A stretch of DNA of 64,000 bases from Sideroxyarcus emersonii. GTDB taxonomy: Bacteria; Pseudomonadota; Gammaproteobacteria; Burkholderiales; Gallionellaceae. Below, in pieces: positions 47,721 through 60,458 of the stretch (the first letter of the stretch is position 1; every line of letters starts with the position of its first letter). Where the stretch lies: assembly GCF_021654335.1 (NCBI RefSeq), contig NZ_AP023423.1, forward strand, positions 1,921,001 through 1,985,000, written 5' to 3'. The notes under the pieces are model-generated. The model saw only the letters and a list, made by a program, of their open reading frames with translations, had not been told where the DNA came from and did not search any database. Made by a program: the position numbers and the translations under genes.

Positions 47721-48023
47721 TCACTTCACCTCGTGCGGCTCGACTACGCGGATCACTTCGCCCTCGAACACGGCGTCATTGCTCGCCGTCGCTGCCGCCC
47801 TCGTCGCGCGGGAGTGCAGGTCGCGCATCTGCTTGCGCAGTTCACGCGTCTTCCACCACAGATATGCCCAGGCCATCGCGCCGACCAGCGCGATGACCAC
47901 GAGCAATACCGCCGAGAACATCAGGGCCAGACCGACCATCGCCACGGTCAGGATCAGCGCTGCCAGCTTGCGCAACGGGCCGCGAGGTTTCCCCGGCGCA
48001 AGGGAGGCATATTTGATCTGCAC
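47721..48023 (-). CDS. Small membrane protein downstream of clpB
   Basis: 100-aa protein with one long or two closely spaced TM segments (about residues 20-58) and a charged C-terminal half (KTRELRKQMRDLHSRATRAA). It begins four bases beyond the clpB stop, so it is probably in the clpB transcript and heat-inducible. Family unknown. Confidence 0.7.
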   Translation of the reverse strand: MQIKYASLAPGKPRGPLRKLAALILTVAMVGLALMFSAVLLVVIALVGAMAWAYLWWKTRELRKQMRDLHSRATRAAATASNDAVFEGEVIRVVEPHEVK

Positions 48024-48027
48024 GCGA

Positions 48028-50613
<2,586 letters not shown>

Positions 50614-50647
50614 GGCTGTTCCCTCAAAGAGATATCTGACTGCAGGG

Positions 50648-50676
50648 TAAATGGGGCAAGGCACGGCGATTTCAAC
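50648..50676 (-). promoter_or_regulatory. Sigma-32 heat-shock promoter of clpB
   Basis: On the minus strand GTTGAAA (-35), a 13-bp spacer and CCCCATTTA (-10), a near match to the heat-shock consensus CTTGAAA / CCCCATnTA. It starts 35 bp upstream of the clpB ATG. On the opposite strand, TATACT at 50693-50698 could be the -10 of nadC, so the two promoters may overlap back to back. Confidence 0.85.
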
Positions 50677-50724
50677 CCCCTGCTGCTTCCCTTATACTAC
50701 GCCCTCTTTCAAGGACAGCCCCCC

Positions 50725-51570
50725 ATGCCACACACCAGCCTCGCCCACCACATCCGCGCCAATGTCGCCGCCGCCCTGGCGGAAGACGGCTACGACTGCG
50801 ACCTCACCGCACAACTCGTTCCCGAGCGCGCCCGGGCCCGAGCCACGGTGATCACGCGCGAACCGGCAGTGCTGTGCGGCACGCTGTGGTTCGAGGAGTG
50901 CTTCCTTACACTCGACCCGGAATGCAAGATCAAATGGCTGGTGCAGGAAGGCCAGGTCGCCGAAGCGAACCAGACCTTGTGCGAGATACACGGCAATGCA
51001 CGGGCCATGCTCACCGCCGAACGGCCGGCCCTGAATTTCCTGCAGACACTTTCCGCCACCGCCACCAGGACGCGGCTTTACGTCGAGGCTGCGCAAGGTA
51101 CGCAGGCGAAGATCATGGACACGCGCAAGACCCTGCCCGGCCTGCGCATGGCGCAGAAACATGCGGTTCGTGTGGGCGGCGGGCACAACCAGCGCTTCGG
51201 CCTGTCCGACGGCGTGCTGATCAAGGAGAACCACATCGCAGCCGCGGGCGGCATCCGCGAGGTGCTGGAACAGGCGTTCCAGATCATCCCGCCGGGCACG
51301 TCGATCCAGATCGAGGTGGAGACGCTGGCCCAGCTGGAGGAAGCGCTGAACGCCGGTGCGCGGCTGATCCTGCTGGACAACTTCTCGATGGCGGATATGC
51401 GCCTGGCCGTGGCCCATGCCGCCAAGCGCGCCGAACTGGAAGCCTCCGGCGGCATCACGCTGGAGAACGTGCGCCTGGTCGCCGAGACCGGCGTGGACCG
51501 CATCTCCATCGGCACGCTGACCAAGGATATCGAGGCCATCGACCTGTCGATGCGCATTGCCCTCCCTTGA
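50725..51570 (+). CDS. nadC: Quinolinate phosphoribosyltransferase
   Basis: NAD biosynthesis: quinolinate + PRPP to nicotinate mononucleotide (281 aa). Family blocks KIMDTRKTLPGLR, GGGHNQRFGLSDGVLIKENH, IEVETL and ASGGITLENV are present. The ATG at 50725 gives the usual length; a much longer open frame upstream is antisense to clpB and is not coding. Confidence 0.96.
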   Translation: MPHTSLAHHIRANVAAALAEDGYDCDLTAQLVPERARARATVITREPAVLCGTLWFEECFLTLDPECKIKWLVQEGQVAEANQTLCEIHGNARAMLTAERPALNFLQTLSATATRTRLYVEAAQGTQAKIMDTRKTLPGLRMAQKHAVRVGGGHNQRFGLSDGVLIKENHIAAAGGIREVLEQAFQIIPPGTSIQIEVETLAQLEEALNAGARLILLDNFSMADMRLAVAHAAKRAELEASGGITLENVRLVAETGVDRISIGTLTKDIEAIDLSMRIALP

Positions 51571-51590
51571 AGCTGGCGCCGCCTAATCTA

Positions 51591-51695
51591 CTGCGTAGCC
51601 AAAGTGCTGCGTTGCGCGGTGCTCGGAGTCCTCATGTACTTCATGTACATTCCGGCTCCTGTGCTCCGTGCGCCTTGTACTTTGGCCACTCGTAA
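51591..51695. repeat. Long imperfect palindrome (intergenic repeat)
   Basis: Two arms of about 50 nt, left starting GTAGCCAAAGTGCTGCG and right ending CTTGTACTTTGGCCACTC, fold around ATGTAC-TTCAT-GTACAT. It fills most of the gap between nadC and trxC. It looks like a dispersed betaproteobacterial intergenic palindrome; no second copy is visible in this window. Confidence 0.7.
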
Positions 51696-51769
51696 CGATT
51701 ACTCGACACCATCTTGAAATCTCGTTATTCGCCCCATATATTAGAATCTCCTGATTTATTGAGGCCATC

Positions 51770-52204
51770 ATGAGCGATCCCAAACATATCGTCTGCCCGC
51801 ATTGCGATGCGGTGAACCGCGTCCCGTCCGACAGACTGTCGGCCCAGCCCACCTGCGGCAAATGCAAGCAGCCCCTGTTCACTGCACATCCGGTGGAACT
51901 GACCGGGCAGAATTTCATGCAGCACATCGGGCGCAACGACATCCCGGTGCTGGTGGATTTCTGGGCGCCGTGGTGCGGCCCCTGCCGCATGATGGCGCCG
52001 GCCTACGAGAAAGCCGCGCAGCGGCTGGAACCGCAGCTGCGCGTCGCCAAGCTGAACACGGAAGAGGCGCAGCAGCTCGCCGCGCAATACAACATCCGCA
52101 GCATCCCGACCCTGGCGCTGTTCAAGGGCGGACGCGAAGTGGCGCGGCAGGCCGGTGCGATGGATGCCGCCGGTATCGAAGCGTGGGTGAAAGCTCGCTC
52201 CTGA
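51770..52204 (+). CDS. trxC: Thioredoxin 2
   Basis: 144-aa zinc-containing thioredoxin. The N-terminal zinc site is C9-x2-C12 and C29-x2-C32; the active site is WCGPC (68-72) and the cis-Pro is in SIPTLALF. Cytoplasmic disulfide reductase, often oxidative-stress induced. Confidence 0.95.
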   Translation: MSDPKHIVCPHCDAVNRVPSDRLSAQPTCGKCKQPLFTAHPVELTGQNFMQHIGRNDIPVLVDFWAPWCGPCRMMAPAYEKAAQRLEPQLRVAKLNTEEAQQLAAQYNIRSIPTLALFKGGREVARQAGAMDAAGIEAWVKARS

Positions 52205-52215
52205 CTGGAGGAACC

Positions 52216-52404
52216 ATGAGATCTCTGCTCGTCTGGATGACCTTGTTGCTGCTGGCTGCGTGCGATGCAGACCCGGCCCGCAACATGTACGAAGGCATCA
52301 AGGGCAACAACGATGCGAAGCGGACGCCGGAGGAACGCGCCATGGCGCCGGCCCCCAGCTACGACGAATACAGGAAGGAACGCGACGCGCAGTCTGCCAG
52401 GTAA
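52216..52404 (+). CDS. Small lipoprotein, 62 aa
   Basis: Signal peptide MRSLLVWMTLLLLAAC with lipidated C16, then a polar mature part (NMYEGIKGNNDAKRTPEER). GGAGG before the ATG; it follows trxC by 11 bp. Function unknown. A hairpin (CGAGTGC-TGATCATT-GCACTCG, 52416-52437) lies after it in the gap to the convergent methyltransferase gene. Confidence 0.75.
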   Translation: MRSLLVWMTLLLLAACDADPARNMYEGIKGNNDAKRTPEERAMAPAPSYDEYRKERDAQSAR

Positions 52405-52511
52405 CACGGCCTCGACGAGTGCTGATCATTGCACTCGCGACGTGGATGGAAGCACAGCGGCCAGAAGAAATAAAATCGCCGCCGTTCATGCAGGTCGGCC
52501 AGGCGGATCGA

Positions 52512-53117
52512 TCAGCGCGGCTTGCGCGCCACCATATCGATCAATGCCGACATGCCGCTGTGACCGGTTCCTTCGCGGATGACGTCGTCGTGCTCGCGCA
52601 GGTGCAGTATCTCCATGTCGGAAAACGCCTTGCGCAGCAGCGCCTCGGTGTACAGGTTCTCGGCCTGCGAAGGGCCGCCGGTCTTGTACTCCAGCTGGCG
52701 CGGCGTGTAGCCGTGCAGCAACAGCAGCCCGCCCGGCTTCAGGCAGCGCTTGATGTGGGCAAACATCTGCTCGCGCAAATCGGGCGCGGCGAACTGGATG
52801 AAGATCGCGGCGACCACGTCGAAGCGTTCCTCGCCCCAGTTCCATTGCGTCAGGTCGACCTGCTCGAACTTCGCCGTGACGCCGCGTTGCTGCGCCAGTT
52901 TCCGCGCCTTTTCCAGCGCAACCGATGAGGAATCCACCGCCAGCACGTCCAGGCCCTGCTGGGCCAGCCACACGCCGTTGCGCCCTTCGCCATCGGCCAC
53001 GGCGAGGCACGACATCCCCGGCTTCAGCAGGCTGCGCTGCGTAACCAGGAAAGCGTTCGGTTCGGTGCCGAAATGATATTCCTCGCCGGCATAACGTTCG
53101 TCCCACACTCCCGCCAT
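52512..53117 (-). CDS. Class I SAM-dependent methyltransferase
   Basis: 201-aa methyltransferase resembling the TehB/thiopurine-type small-molecule group: MAGVWDERYAGEEYHFG at the N-terminus, motif I LAVADGEGRNGVWLA, acidic loop VLAVDSS and the post-motif LKPGGLLLLHGYTP. The start follows AAAGGGG. Last gene of the long minus-strand cluster, 25 bp from glcF; substrate unknown. Confidence 0.82.
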   Translation of the reverse strand: MAGVWDERYAGEEYHFGTEPNAFLVTQRSLLKPGMSCLAVADGEGRNGVWLAQQGLDVLAVDSSSVALEKARKLAQQRGVTAKFEQVDLTQWNWGEERFDVVAAIFIQFAAPDLREQMFAHIKRCLKPGGLLLLHGYTPRQLEYKTGGPSQAENLYTEALLRKAFSDMEILHLREHDDVIREGTGHSGMSALIDMVARKPR

Positions 53118-53142
53118 ATTCGATCCCCTTTCGTTCTTCGAT

Positions 53143-54387
53143 TCAATTCCGTTCGCTTGCGGCAGCGCCCAGCGCATCGTCGAGCAGCTCGATCCAGTGA
53201 CGCACCGGCAGGTCGGTGCCGCTTTGCAGGTGCGTCTGGCAGCCGATGTTGGCACTGGCTATCTGCACGGGTTTTCCGCTTTGCAGCGCAGCCAGCTTGT
53301 TGCGCAGCAATTGCTGCGACAACTCCTGCTGCAGGATCGAGTAGGTGCCGGCCGAGCCGCAGCACAGGTGCTTGTCGGCTACCGGCGTCAGTTCATAGCC
53401 GGCCCCGGCCAGCAATTGCTCGATCACGCCGACGATGCGCTGCCCGTGCTGCAGGGTGCAGGGGGCATGGAACGCCACCTTGCCGCGCTGTGCCGGAGTG
53501 AGCAGCTTGAGCAGGCTGTCTTTCTCGGCCGCCAGCACCTCGCTCAAGTCGCGCGTCAGTGCGGAGATGCGCGCGGCCCTGGCGGCATACACGGAGTCGT
53601 TGCGCAGCAGGTGCCCGTATTCCTTGACCATCGCGCCGCAGCCGCTGGCGGTCATCACGATCGCTTCCGCACCTTGCTCGACATGCGGATACCACGCATC
53701 GATGTTGCGGCGCATATAGTCGAGGCCGTCCGCATGCGCGTTCAGGTGATAACTGACCGCGCCGCAGCAGCCGGCCTTTTCGGCACTGACCAGCGAGACG
53801 CCCAGCCTGTCGAGTACCCGCGCTGCCGCGGCGTTGGTGTTGGGCGCCAGTCCCGGCTGCACGCAGCCTTCCAGTACCAGCATGGTGCGGGCGTGGCGCG
53901 CCGTCGGACGCGCTGTCGCCTTCTGTGCAACGGGAATGCTCCTGGCCACGCCGCGCGGCAGCATTGGACGCATCAGGCGACCGACCGCCAGCAGGGAATT
54001 GAACACCGCCGGACGCGGCAGCACCCTGCGCAGCAGCCCGCGCTGGATGCGCTGGCCCACGCTGCGCGCGGTTTTTTCTTCGGCATAGGCACGGCCGATG
54101 TCCACCAGGCGGCCGTATTGCACGCCGGACGGACAGGTCGTTTCGCAGGAGCGGCAGGTGAGGCAGCGGTCCAGGTGCAGCATGGTCTTTTCCGTCACTG
54201 CCGCGCCTTCCAGCATTTCCTTGATCAGGTAGATGCGTCCGCGCGGGCTGTCCAGTTCGCTGCCCAGCAATTGGTATGTGGGACAGGTGGCGGTGCAGAA
54301 ACCGCAATGCACGCAGGCACGCAGGATGGATTCCGCTTCCTGCCCGTCGGCGGTGTGTCTGATGGATTCGATGAGGTTGGTTTGCAT
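53143..54387 (-). CDS. glcF: Glycolate oxidase iron-sulfur subunit GlcF
   Basis: 414 aa. Two 4Fe-4S ferredoxin sites, CVHCGFCTATCP and CLTCRSCETTCP, are in the first 120 residues, followed by two CCG-type cysteine-rich domains (EKAGCCGAVSYH; DKHLCCGSAGTY). It passes electrons from the GlcD/GlcE flavoproteins to the quinone pool. Downstream of glcE with a four-base gap. Confidence 0.95.
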   Translation of the reverse strand: MQTNLIESIRHTADGQEAESILRACVHCGFCTATCPTYQLLGSELDSPRGRIYLIKEMLEGAAVTEKTMLHLDRCLTCRSCETTCPSGVQYGRLVDIGRAYAEEKTARSVGQRIQRGLLRRVLPRPAVFNSLLAVGRLMRPMLPRGVARSIPVAQKATARPTARHARTMLVLEGCVQPGLAPNTNAAAARVLDRLGVSLVSAEKAGCCGAVSYHLNAHADGLDYMRRNIDAWYPHVEQGAEAIVMTASGCGAMVKEYGHLLRNDSVYAARAARISALTRDLSEVLAAEKDSLLKLLTPAQRGKVAFHAPCTLQHGQRIVGVIEQLLAGAGYELTPVADKHLCCGSAGTYSILQQELSQQLLRNKLAALQSGKPVQIASANIGCQTHLQSGTDLPVRHWIELLDDALGAAASERN

Positions 54388-54391
54388 GGCG

Positions 54392-55462
54392 TCAGAACTC
54401 CGGATACATGCGGCCGGGATTGAAGATGCCGTGCGGGTCGAAGGTCTGCTTCAGGCGCCGGTGCAACTGAAGCAAGGCGGACGGCAGCGGATGGAACGGT
54501 TCGTCGCTGGCGGCAGCGCTGCGGAACAGCGTCGCCTGGCCGCCGACTGCAGATGCGGCCTGCCGGATCTGCGCAGCGGGCGCATCGCTGACCAGCCAGC
54601 GCAGGGCACCACCCCACTCGATCAGTTGCCGTCCGGGCAGGTCGAGCACGGTTGCGGTGGACGGCAGCGACAGGCGCCACAACGCCTGCTCCTTGCCGCC
54701 AGTGGATTGGAAGAACGCGTGCTGCTGCTCGCGCACGCTGCGCCAGAACGCCTCCGCATCCGCCACGATGTCGCCGCCGAGCTTGCTGCGCACCGAGCGC
54801 ACTGCGGCGGCGGCGCCGGACAGGCGCACGGTCAGCACGCCGTTGTGATAGCAGGTCGCGGACAAGGACAGCGGCTGCGCGGCCCAACGGTTGACCGCTT
54901 CCAGCGCTTCCTGCTCCGCCATGACGAAACGCAGGCTCATCTCTTCCACCGGGATCGGCAGGACCTTCAGCGACACCTCCAGCAACAGGCCCAGCGTGCC
55001 GAGCGAGCCGGTCATCAGGCGCGACACGTCATAACCGGCGACGTTCTTCATGACCTGGCCGCCGAAGTTCAGCACTTCGCCCTTGCCGTCGATCATGCGC
55101 ACACCCAGCACATAGTCGCGCGCCGCACCGGCATAGGCACGGCGCGGTCCCGACAGTCCGGCGGCGATGCAGCCGCCCAGCGTGGCGCCGCTGCCGAAGT
55201 GCGGCGGCTCGAACGGCAGCATCTGCCGCCTGGCGGCCAGCTCCGCCTCGATCTCGGCAAGCGGCGTACCGGCGCGAGCCGTGAGCACCAGTTCGGTGGG
55301 TTCGTAGGAGACGATGCCGCGGTAGCGCGTGGCGTCCAGCGCGTCACCCTGGGTGGCGCGGCCGTAGAACGCCTTGCTGCCCGAGCCCAGGATGCTCAGC
55401 GGGCGGCGCTCGCGCCCGGCGTCCAGCACGGCCTGGCTGTATTGTTCGATGATGTTCTGCAT
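54392..55462 (-). CDS. glcE: Glycolate oxidase FAD-binding subunit GlcE
   Basis: 356 aa; PCMH-type FAD domain (LGSGSKAFYGR, GSGATLGGCIAAGLSGPRR, LGTLGLLLEVSLKV), the shorter relative of GlcD. The start is set at MQNIIEQYS, with GGATAAAG upstream; a GTG six codons earlier is possible. Lies between glcD and glcF. Confidence 0.93.
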   Translation of the reverse strand: MQNIIEQYSQAVLDAGRERRPLSILGSGSKAFYGRATQGDALDATRYRGIVSYEPTELVLTARAGTPLAEIEAELAARRQMLPFEPPHFGSGATLGGCIAAGLSGPRRAYAGAARDYVLGVRMIDGKGEVLNFGGQVMKNVAGYDVSRLMTGSLGTLGLLLEVSLKVLPIPVEEMSLRFVMAEQEALEAVNRWAAQPLSLSATCYHNGVLTVRLSGAAAAVRSVRSKLGGDIVADAEAFWRSVREQQHAFFQSTGGKEQALWRLSLPSTATVLDLPGRQLIEWGGALRWLVSDAPAAQIRQAASAVGGQATLFRSAAASDEPFHPLPSALLQLHRRLKQTFDPHGIFNPGRMYPEF

Positions 55463-55492
55463 GGCTTTATCCGTACTCACAAGAACGACTGC

Positions 55493-56947
55493 TCAGAAAC
55501 GCGGCAGCTCTGGGAATGGCAGCTGCCCGTGGTGCACGTGCTGGGCGCCGAATTCCGCACAGCGATGCGCGGTGGGGATCACCTTGCCGGGATTGAGCAG
55601 GCCGGAGGGATCGAACGCCAGCTTCACTTCGCGGAAACGCTGCAGTTCCGCAGACTTGAACTGGGCGCACATCTGGTTGATCTTTTCGATGCCCACGCCG
55701 TGCTCGCCGGTGATGGTGCCGCCCACTTCCACGCACAACTCCAGGATCTTGCCGCCGATCTCTTCGGCACGATGGAATTCGCCGGGCTGGCTGGCATCGT
55801 AGAGGATCAGCGGATGCAGGTTGCCGTCGCCGGCATGGAACACGTTGGCGACGCGCAGGTCGTATTCGCGCGACAGTTCTTCGATACGGTTCAGCACATG
55901 CGCCAGTTCGCGGCGCGGGATGGTGCCGTCCATGCAGTAATAGTCGGGCGAGATGCGGCCAACGGCAGGAAAGGCGGCCTTGCGCCCGGCCCACAGCCGG
56001 AGCCTGTCCGCCTCGTTCTCCGAAGTGCGCAGCGAGACGGCGCCGCAACGCGTGAGGATCGCCTCCATGCTGGCGATCTCCTCGGCGACCTCCTCCGGCG
56101 TGCCGTCCGATTCGCATAGCAGGATCGCTTCGGCATCGAGCGGGTAGCCGGCATGGACGAAATCCTCCGCCGCCTTGATCGACAGCTTGTCCATCATCTC
56201 CAGCCCGGCCGGGATGATGCCCGCCGCGATGATCTCCCCCACCGCGGCACCCGCCTTGGCCACGCTGTCGAACGCCGCCATCACCACGCGCGCCAGTTCG
56301 GGTTTGGGCAGCAGCTTGACCGTCACCTCGGTGATCACGCCCAGCATGCCTTCGCTGCCGGTGAACAGCGCCAGCAGGTCGTAGCCCGCGGCATCCAGCG
56401 CTTCCGCCCCCAGTTCGAGCAGTTCGCCCTCCATGGTATAGGCGCGCAGCTTGAGCACGTTGTGCACGGTGAGCCCGTACTTCAGGCAATGCACGCCGCC
56501 GGCGTTTTCCGCCACGTTGCCGCCGATGGAACAGGCGATCTGGCTGGACGGATCGGGTGCGTAGTACAGGCCGTGCGGCGCGGCCGCTTCGGAGATCGCC
56601 AGGTTGCGCACGCCCGGCTGGACGCGCGCGGTGCGGGCGACCGGGTCGAGCGTCAGGATGCGCTTGAACTTGGCCATGCTGAGCAGCACGCCGTCGGCAA
56701 GCGGCAGCGCGCCGCCCGACAGTCCGGTGCCGGAACCGCGCGCGACCACCGGCACGTTCTCGCGGCGGCACAGCTGCAGTATTTCGCGCACCTGCTCCTC
56801 GGTCTCCGGCAGCACCACGGCCAGCGGCACCTGGCGATAGGCCGACAGGCCGTCGCACTCGAACGGCTTGAGGTCTTCCTGCTCGGACAACACCGCTTCC
56901 GCCGGCAGGATGTCGAGCAACTGTCTGATCAGTTCCTGGTTCTTCAT
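55493..56947 (-). CDS. glcD: Glycolate oxidase catalytic subunit GlcD
   Basis: 484-aa FAD-linked oxidase of glycolate (D-lactate also possible in the family). FAD domain: PVVARGSGTGLSGGALP and SIGGNVAENAGG; C-terminal substrate cap with HAGDGNLHPLI and GEHGVG. Start MKNQELIRQ. With glcE/glcF it forms the membrane-associated complex yielding glyoxylate. Confidence 0.95.
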   Translation of the reverse strand: MKNQELIRQLLDILPAEAVLSEQEDLKPFECDGLSAYRQVPLAVVLPETEEQVREILQLCRRENVPVVARGSGTGLSGGALPLADGVLLSMAKFKRILTLDPVARTARVQPGVRNLAISEAAAPHGLYYAPDPSSQIACSIGGNVAENAGGVHCLKYGLTVHNVLKLRAYTMEGELLELGAEALDAAGYDLLALFTGSEGMLGVITEVTVKLLPKPELARVVMAAFDSVAKAGAAVGEIIAAGIIPAGLEMMDKLSIKAAEDFVHAGYPLDAEAILLCESDGTPEEVAEEIASMEAILTRCGAVSLRTSENEADRLRLWAGRKAAFPAVGRISPDYYCMDGTIPRRELAHVLNRIEELSREYDLRVANVFHAGDGNLHPLILYDASQPGEFHRAEEIGGKILELCVEVGGTITGEHGVGIEKINQMCAQFKSAELQRFREVKLAFDPSGLLNPGKVIPTAHRCAEFGAQHVHHGQLPFPELPRF

Positions 56948-56969
56948 AAATTCCCGTTGCCGCAAAAAA

Positions 56970-58562
<1,593 letters not shown>

Positions 58563-58587
58563 GTTCGCCTCCTCGTTGAAAACTGCG

Positions 58588-59535
58588 TCAGGCGACGCGA
58601 TTGTTGGGTGCGCCGGCCACGAACGCTTCGATGTTGTCGATGAGCTGGTCGGCCAGCGTCTGCATCGCCGCCCTGCCCGACCAGGCGATGTGCGGCGTCA
58701 GGATGAAGTTGGGCAGGTCCAGGTCGAGCAGCGGGTGTCCGGCGCTCGGCGGTTCCTTGCCCAGCACGTCGAAGCCGGCGCCGGCGATGCGGCCGGAACG
58801 CAGGGCGTCGTGCAAGGCGGTCTCGTCCACCAGGCCGCCGCGCGCCGTATTGATCAACAGGGCCTGCGGTTTCATGACGGCGAATTCGGCCGCACCGATC
58901 AGGTTGCGGGTCTGTTCCTTCAGCGGCAGGTGCAGGGTGATCGCGTCGCTTTCGCGCAGCACCGTGTCGAACGCAGTGTAGCCAGGCCTGACCGCGGCGG
59001 CGCCCTTGTGCTCCGCATACAGCACGCGCATGCCGAATGCTGCAGCGATCTGTCCCACCGATGTGCCGATCGCACCGCGGCCGACGATGCCCAGCGTGCT
59101 GCCGTGCAGGTCGTACACCGGGTGGGTGAACAGGCAGAACTGTGCGGATTTCTGCCATTCGCCGTTGCGCACGTCGGCACGGAACGCCAGCAGGTTGCGG
59201 CGCAGCGCCAGCAGCAGCATGAACACATGCTCCGGCACGGTGTGCACCGAGTAGTTGCGGATGTTGGACACCACGATGCCGCGTTCGCGGCAATAGTCGA
59301 TATCGACGTTGTCGGTGCCGGTTGCAGCAATGGCGACCATCTTCAGCCCGGGCAACTGCTGCAGCGCTTCGCGGCGCAACGGCACCTTGTTGGTGATGGC
59401 GATGGTCGCATCCTGCAGCCGCGCCACCACCTGCTCGGCCGTCGTGGCGGCGTGCGTCTCCCACCGGTGCGCGAAGGCCGGGCGGCGCACATCGGCGATG
59501 ACGGTGGCCGAATCGAGGAACACGATCTTTTCCAT
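58588..59535 (-). CDS. hprA: D-2-hydroxyacid dehydrogenase (glyoxylate/hydroxypyruvate reductase)
   Basis: 315-aa NAD(P)-dependent dehydrogenase. Rossmann LGIVGRGAIGTSVG, catalytic Arg in INTARGGLVDE, Glu in GKEPP, and His in LTPHIAWSG. Context favours reduction of hydroxypyruvate or glyoxylate (glycerate branch). Gene symbol tentative. Spaced 25 bp from aceB and four bases from glxR. Confidence 0.8.
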   Translation of the reverse strand: MEKIVFLDSATVIADVRRPAFAHRWETHAATTAEQVVARLQDATIAITNKVPLRREALQQLPGLKMVAIAATGTDNVDIDYCRERGIVVSNIRNYSVHTVPEHVFMLLLALRRNLLAFRADVRNGEWQKSAQFCLFTHPVYDLHGSTLGIVGRGAIGTSVGQIAAAFGMRVLYAEHKGAAAVRPGYTAFDTVLRESDAITLHLPLKEQTRNLIGAAEFAVMKPQALLINTARGGLVDETALHDALRSGRIAGAGFDVLGKEPPSAGHPLLDLDLPNFILTPHIAWSGRAAMQTLADQLIDNIEAFVAGAPNNRVA

Positions 59536-59539
59536 GATC

Positions 59540-60427
59540 TTATTTGCCGCCCATGCCGGACATGCGTTCGATGACTTTCACCACGGCGGCGGAATCGAGG
59601 TTGGTGTCGCCGGTGCCCATCAGCGCATTGAGGTGCTGGGTGACCAGCGCAGCGGCCGGCAATGCCACGCCCAGCTGGTGCGCGGTCTCCATGACGATGC
59701 GCATGTCCTTCTGGTGCAGGCCGACCTTGAAGCCGGGTTTGAAATCGTTGTCCAGCATGCGTTTGCCGTGCACTTCCATGATCTTGCTGCCGGCGAAGCC
59801 GCCCATCAGCGCCTCGCGCACCTTGGCCGGATCGGCGCCGTTCCTGCGCGCGAAAGTCAGCGCTTCGGCCACCGCCTCGATGGTCACCGCCACCACGATC
59901 TGGTTGCACGCCTTCGCCACCTGGCCGGCGCCGTTGTCGCCGATATGCACGATGTTCTTGCCCATGCATTCGAACAGCGGTTTGACGCGCTCGAATACCT
60001 GGGGCTTGCCGCCCACCATGATGGACAGGGTGCCGTTGATCGCGCCGGTCTCGCCGCCGGAAACCGGTGCGTCCAGCATCTCGACGCCCTGCTGCGCCAG
60101 CCGTTCGGCGAACGACTTGGTGGCGGTGGGCGAGATGGTGCTCATGTCGACGATCACCGTGCCCGGGCGCGCCTGGCTGGCGATGCCCTGCGCGCCGAAG
60201 ATCACGCTCTCCACGTCCGGTGTGTCCGACACGATGGTGAAGATCACATCCGCGTGGCGCGCCACGTCGGCAGGGGTGGCGCAGGCGGTCGCACCCGCGG
60301 CGACCAGCGGCTGCGTGGCGGCGGGACGCCGTGCATAGACCCACAGCCTGTGGCCGCCCTTCATCAGGTTGAGTGCCATGGGGGCGCCCATGATGCCGGG
60401 GCCGATGAATCCAACGTTGATCGTCAT
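59540..60427 (-). CDS. glxR: 2-hydroxy-3-oxopropionate reductase
   Basis: 295-aa beta-hydroxyacid dehydrogenase. NAD motif GFIGPGIMGAPMA, substrate motif DAPVSGGETGAINGT, and the catalytic lysine region GQVAKACNQIVVA. Reduces tartronate semialdehyde to glycerate. The neighbouring mmsA leaves 3-hydroxyisobutyrate dehydrogenase (mmsB) as an alternative. No gcl or hyi gene is present here. Confidence 0.82.
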   Translation of the reverse strand: MTINVGFIGPGIMGAPMALNLMKGGHRLWVYARRPAATQPLVAAGATACATPADVARHADVIFTIVSDTPDVESVIFGAQGIASQARPGTVIVDMSTISPTATKSFAERLAQQGVEMLDAPVSGGETGAINGTLSIMVGGKPQVFERVKPLFECMGKNIVHIGDNGAGQVAKACNQIVVAVTIEAVAEALTFARRNGADPAKVREALMGGFAGSKIMEVHGKRMLDNDFKPGFKVGLHQKDMRIVMETAHQLGVALPAAALVTQHLNALMGTGDTNLDSAAVVKVIERMSGMGGK

Positions 60428-60458
60428 AAGTGTCTCCCGAGTAACAAGTGTTGAAGCG

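Noticed and set aside
54233..56119. Long plus-strand open frame over glcE/glcD
   Set aside because: Antisense to three well-conserved glycolate oxidase genes; the peptide is His/Gln/Arg-rich low-complexity, as expected from high-GC shadow frames.
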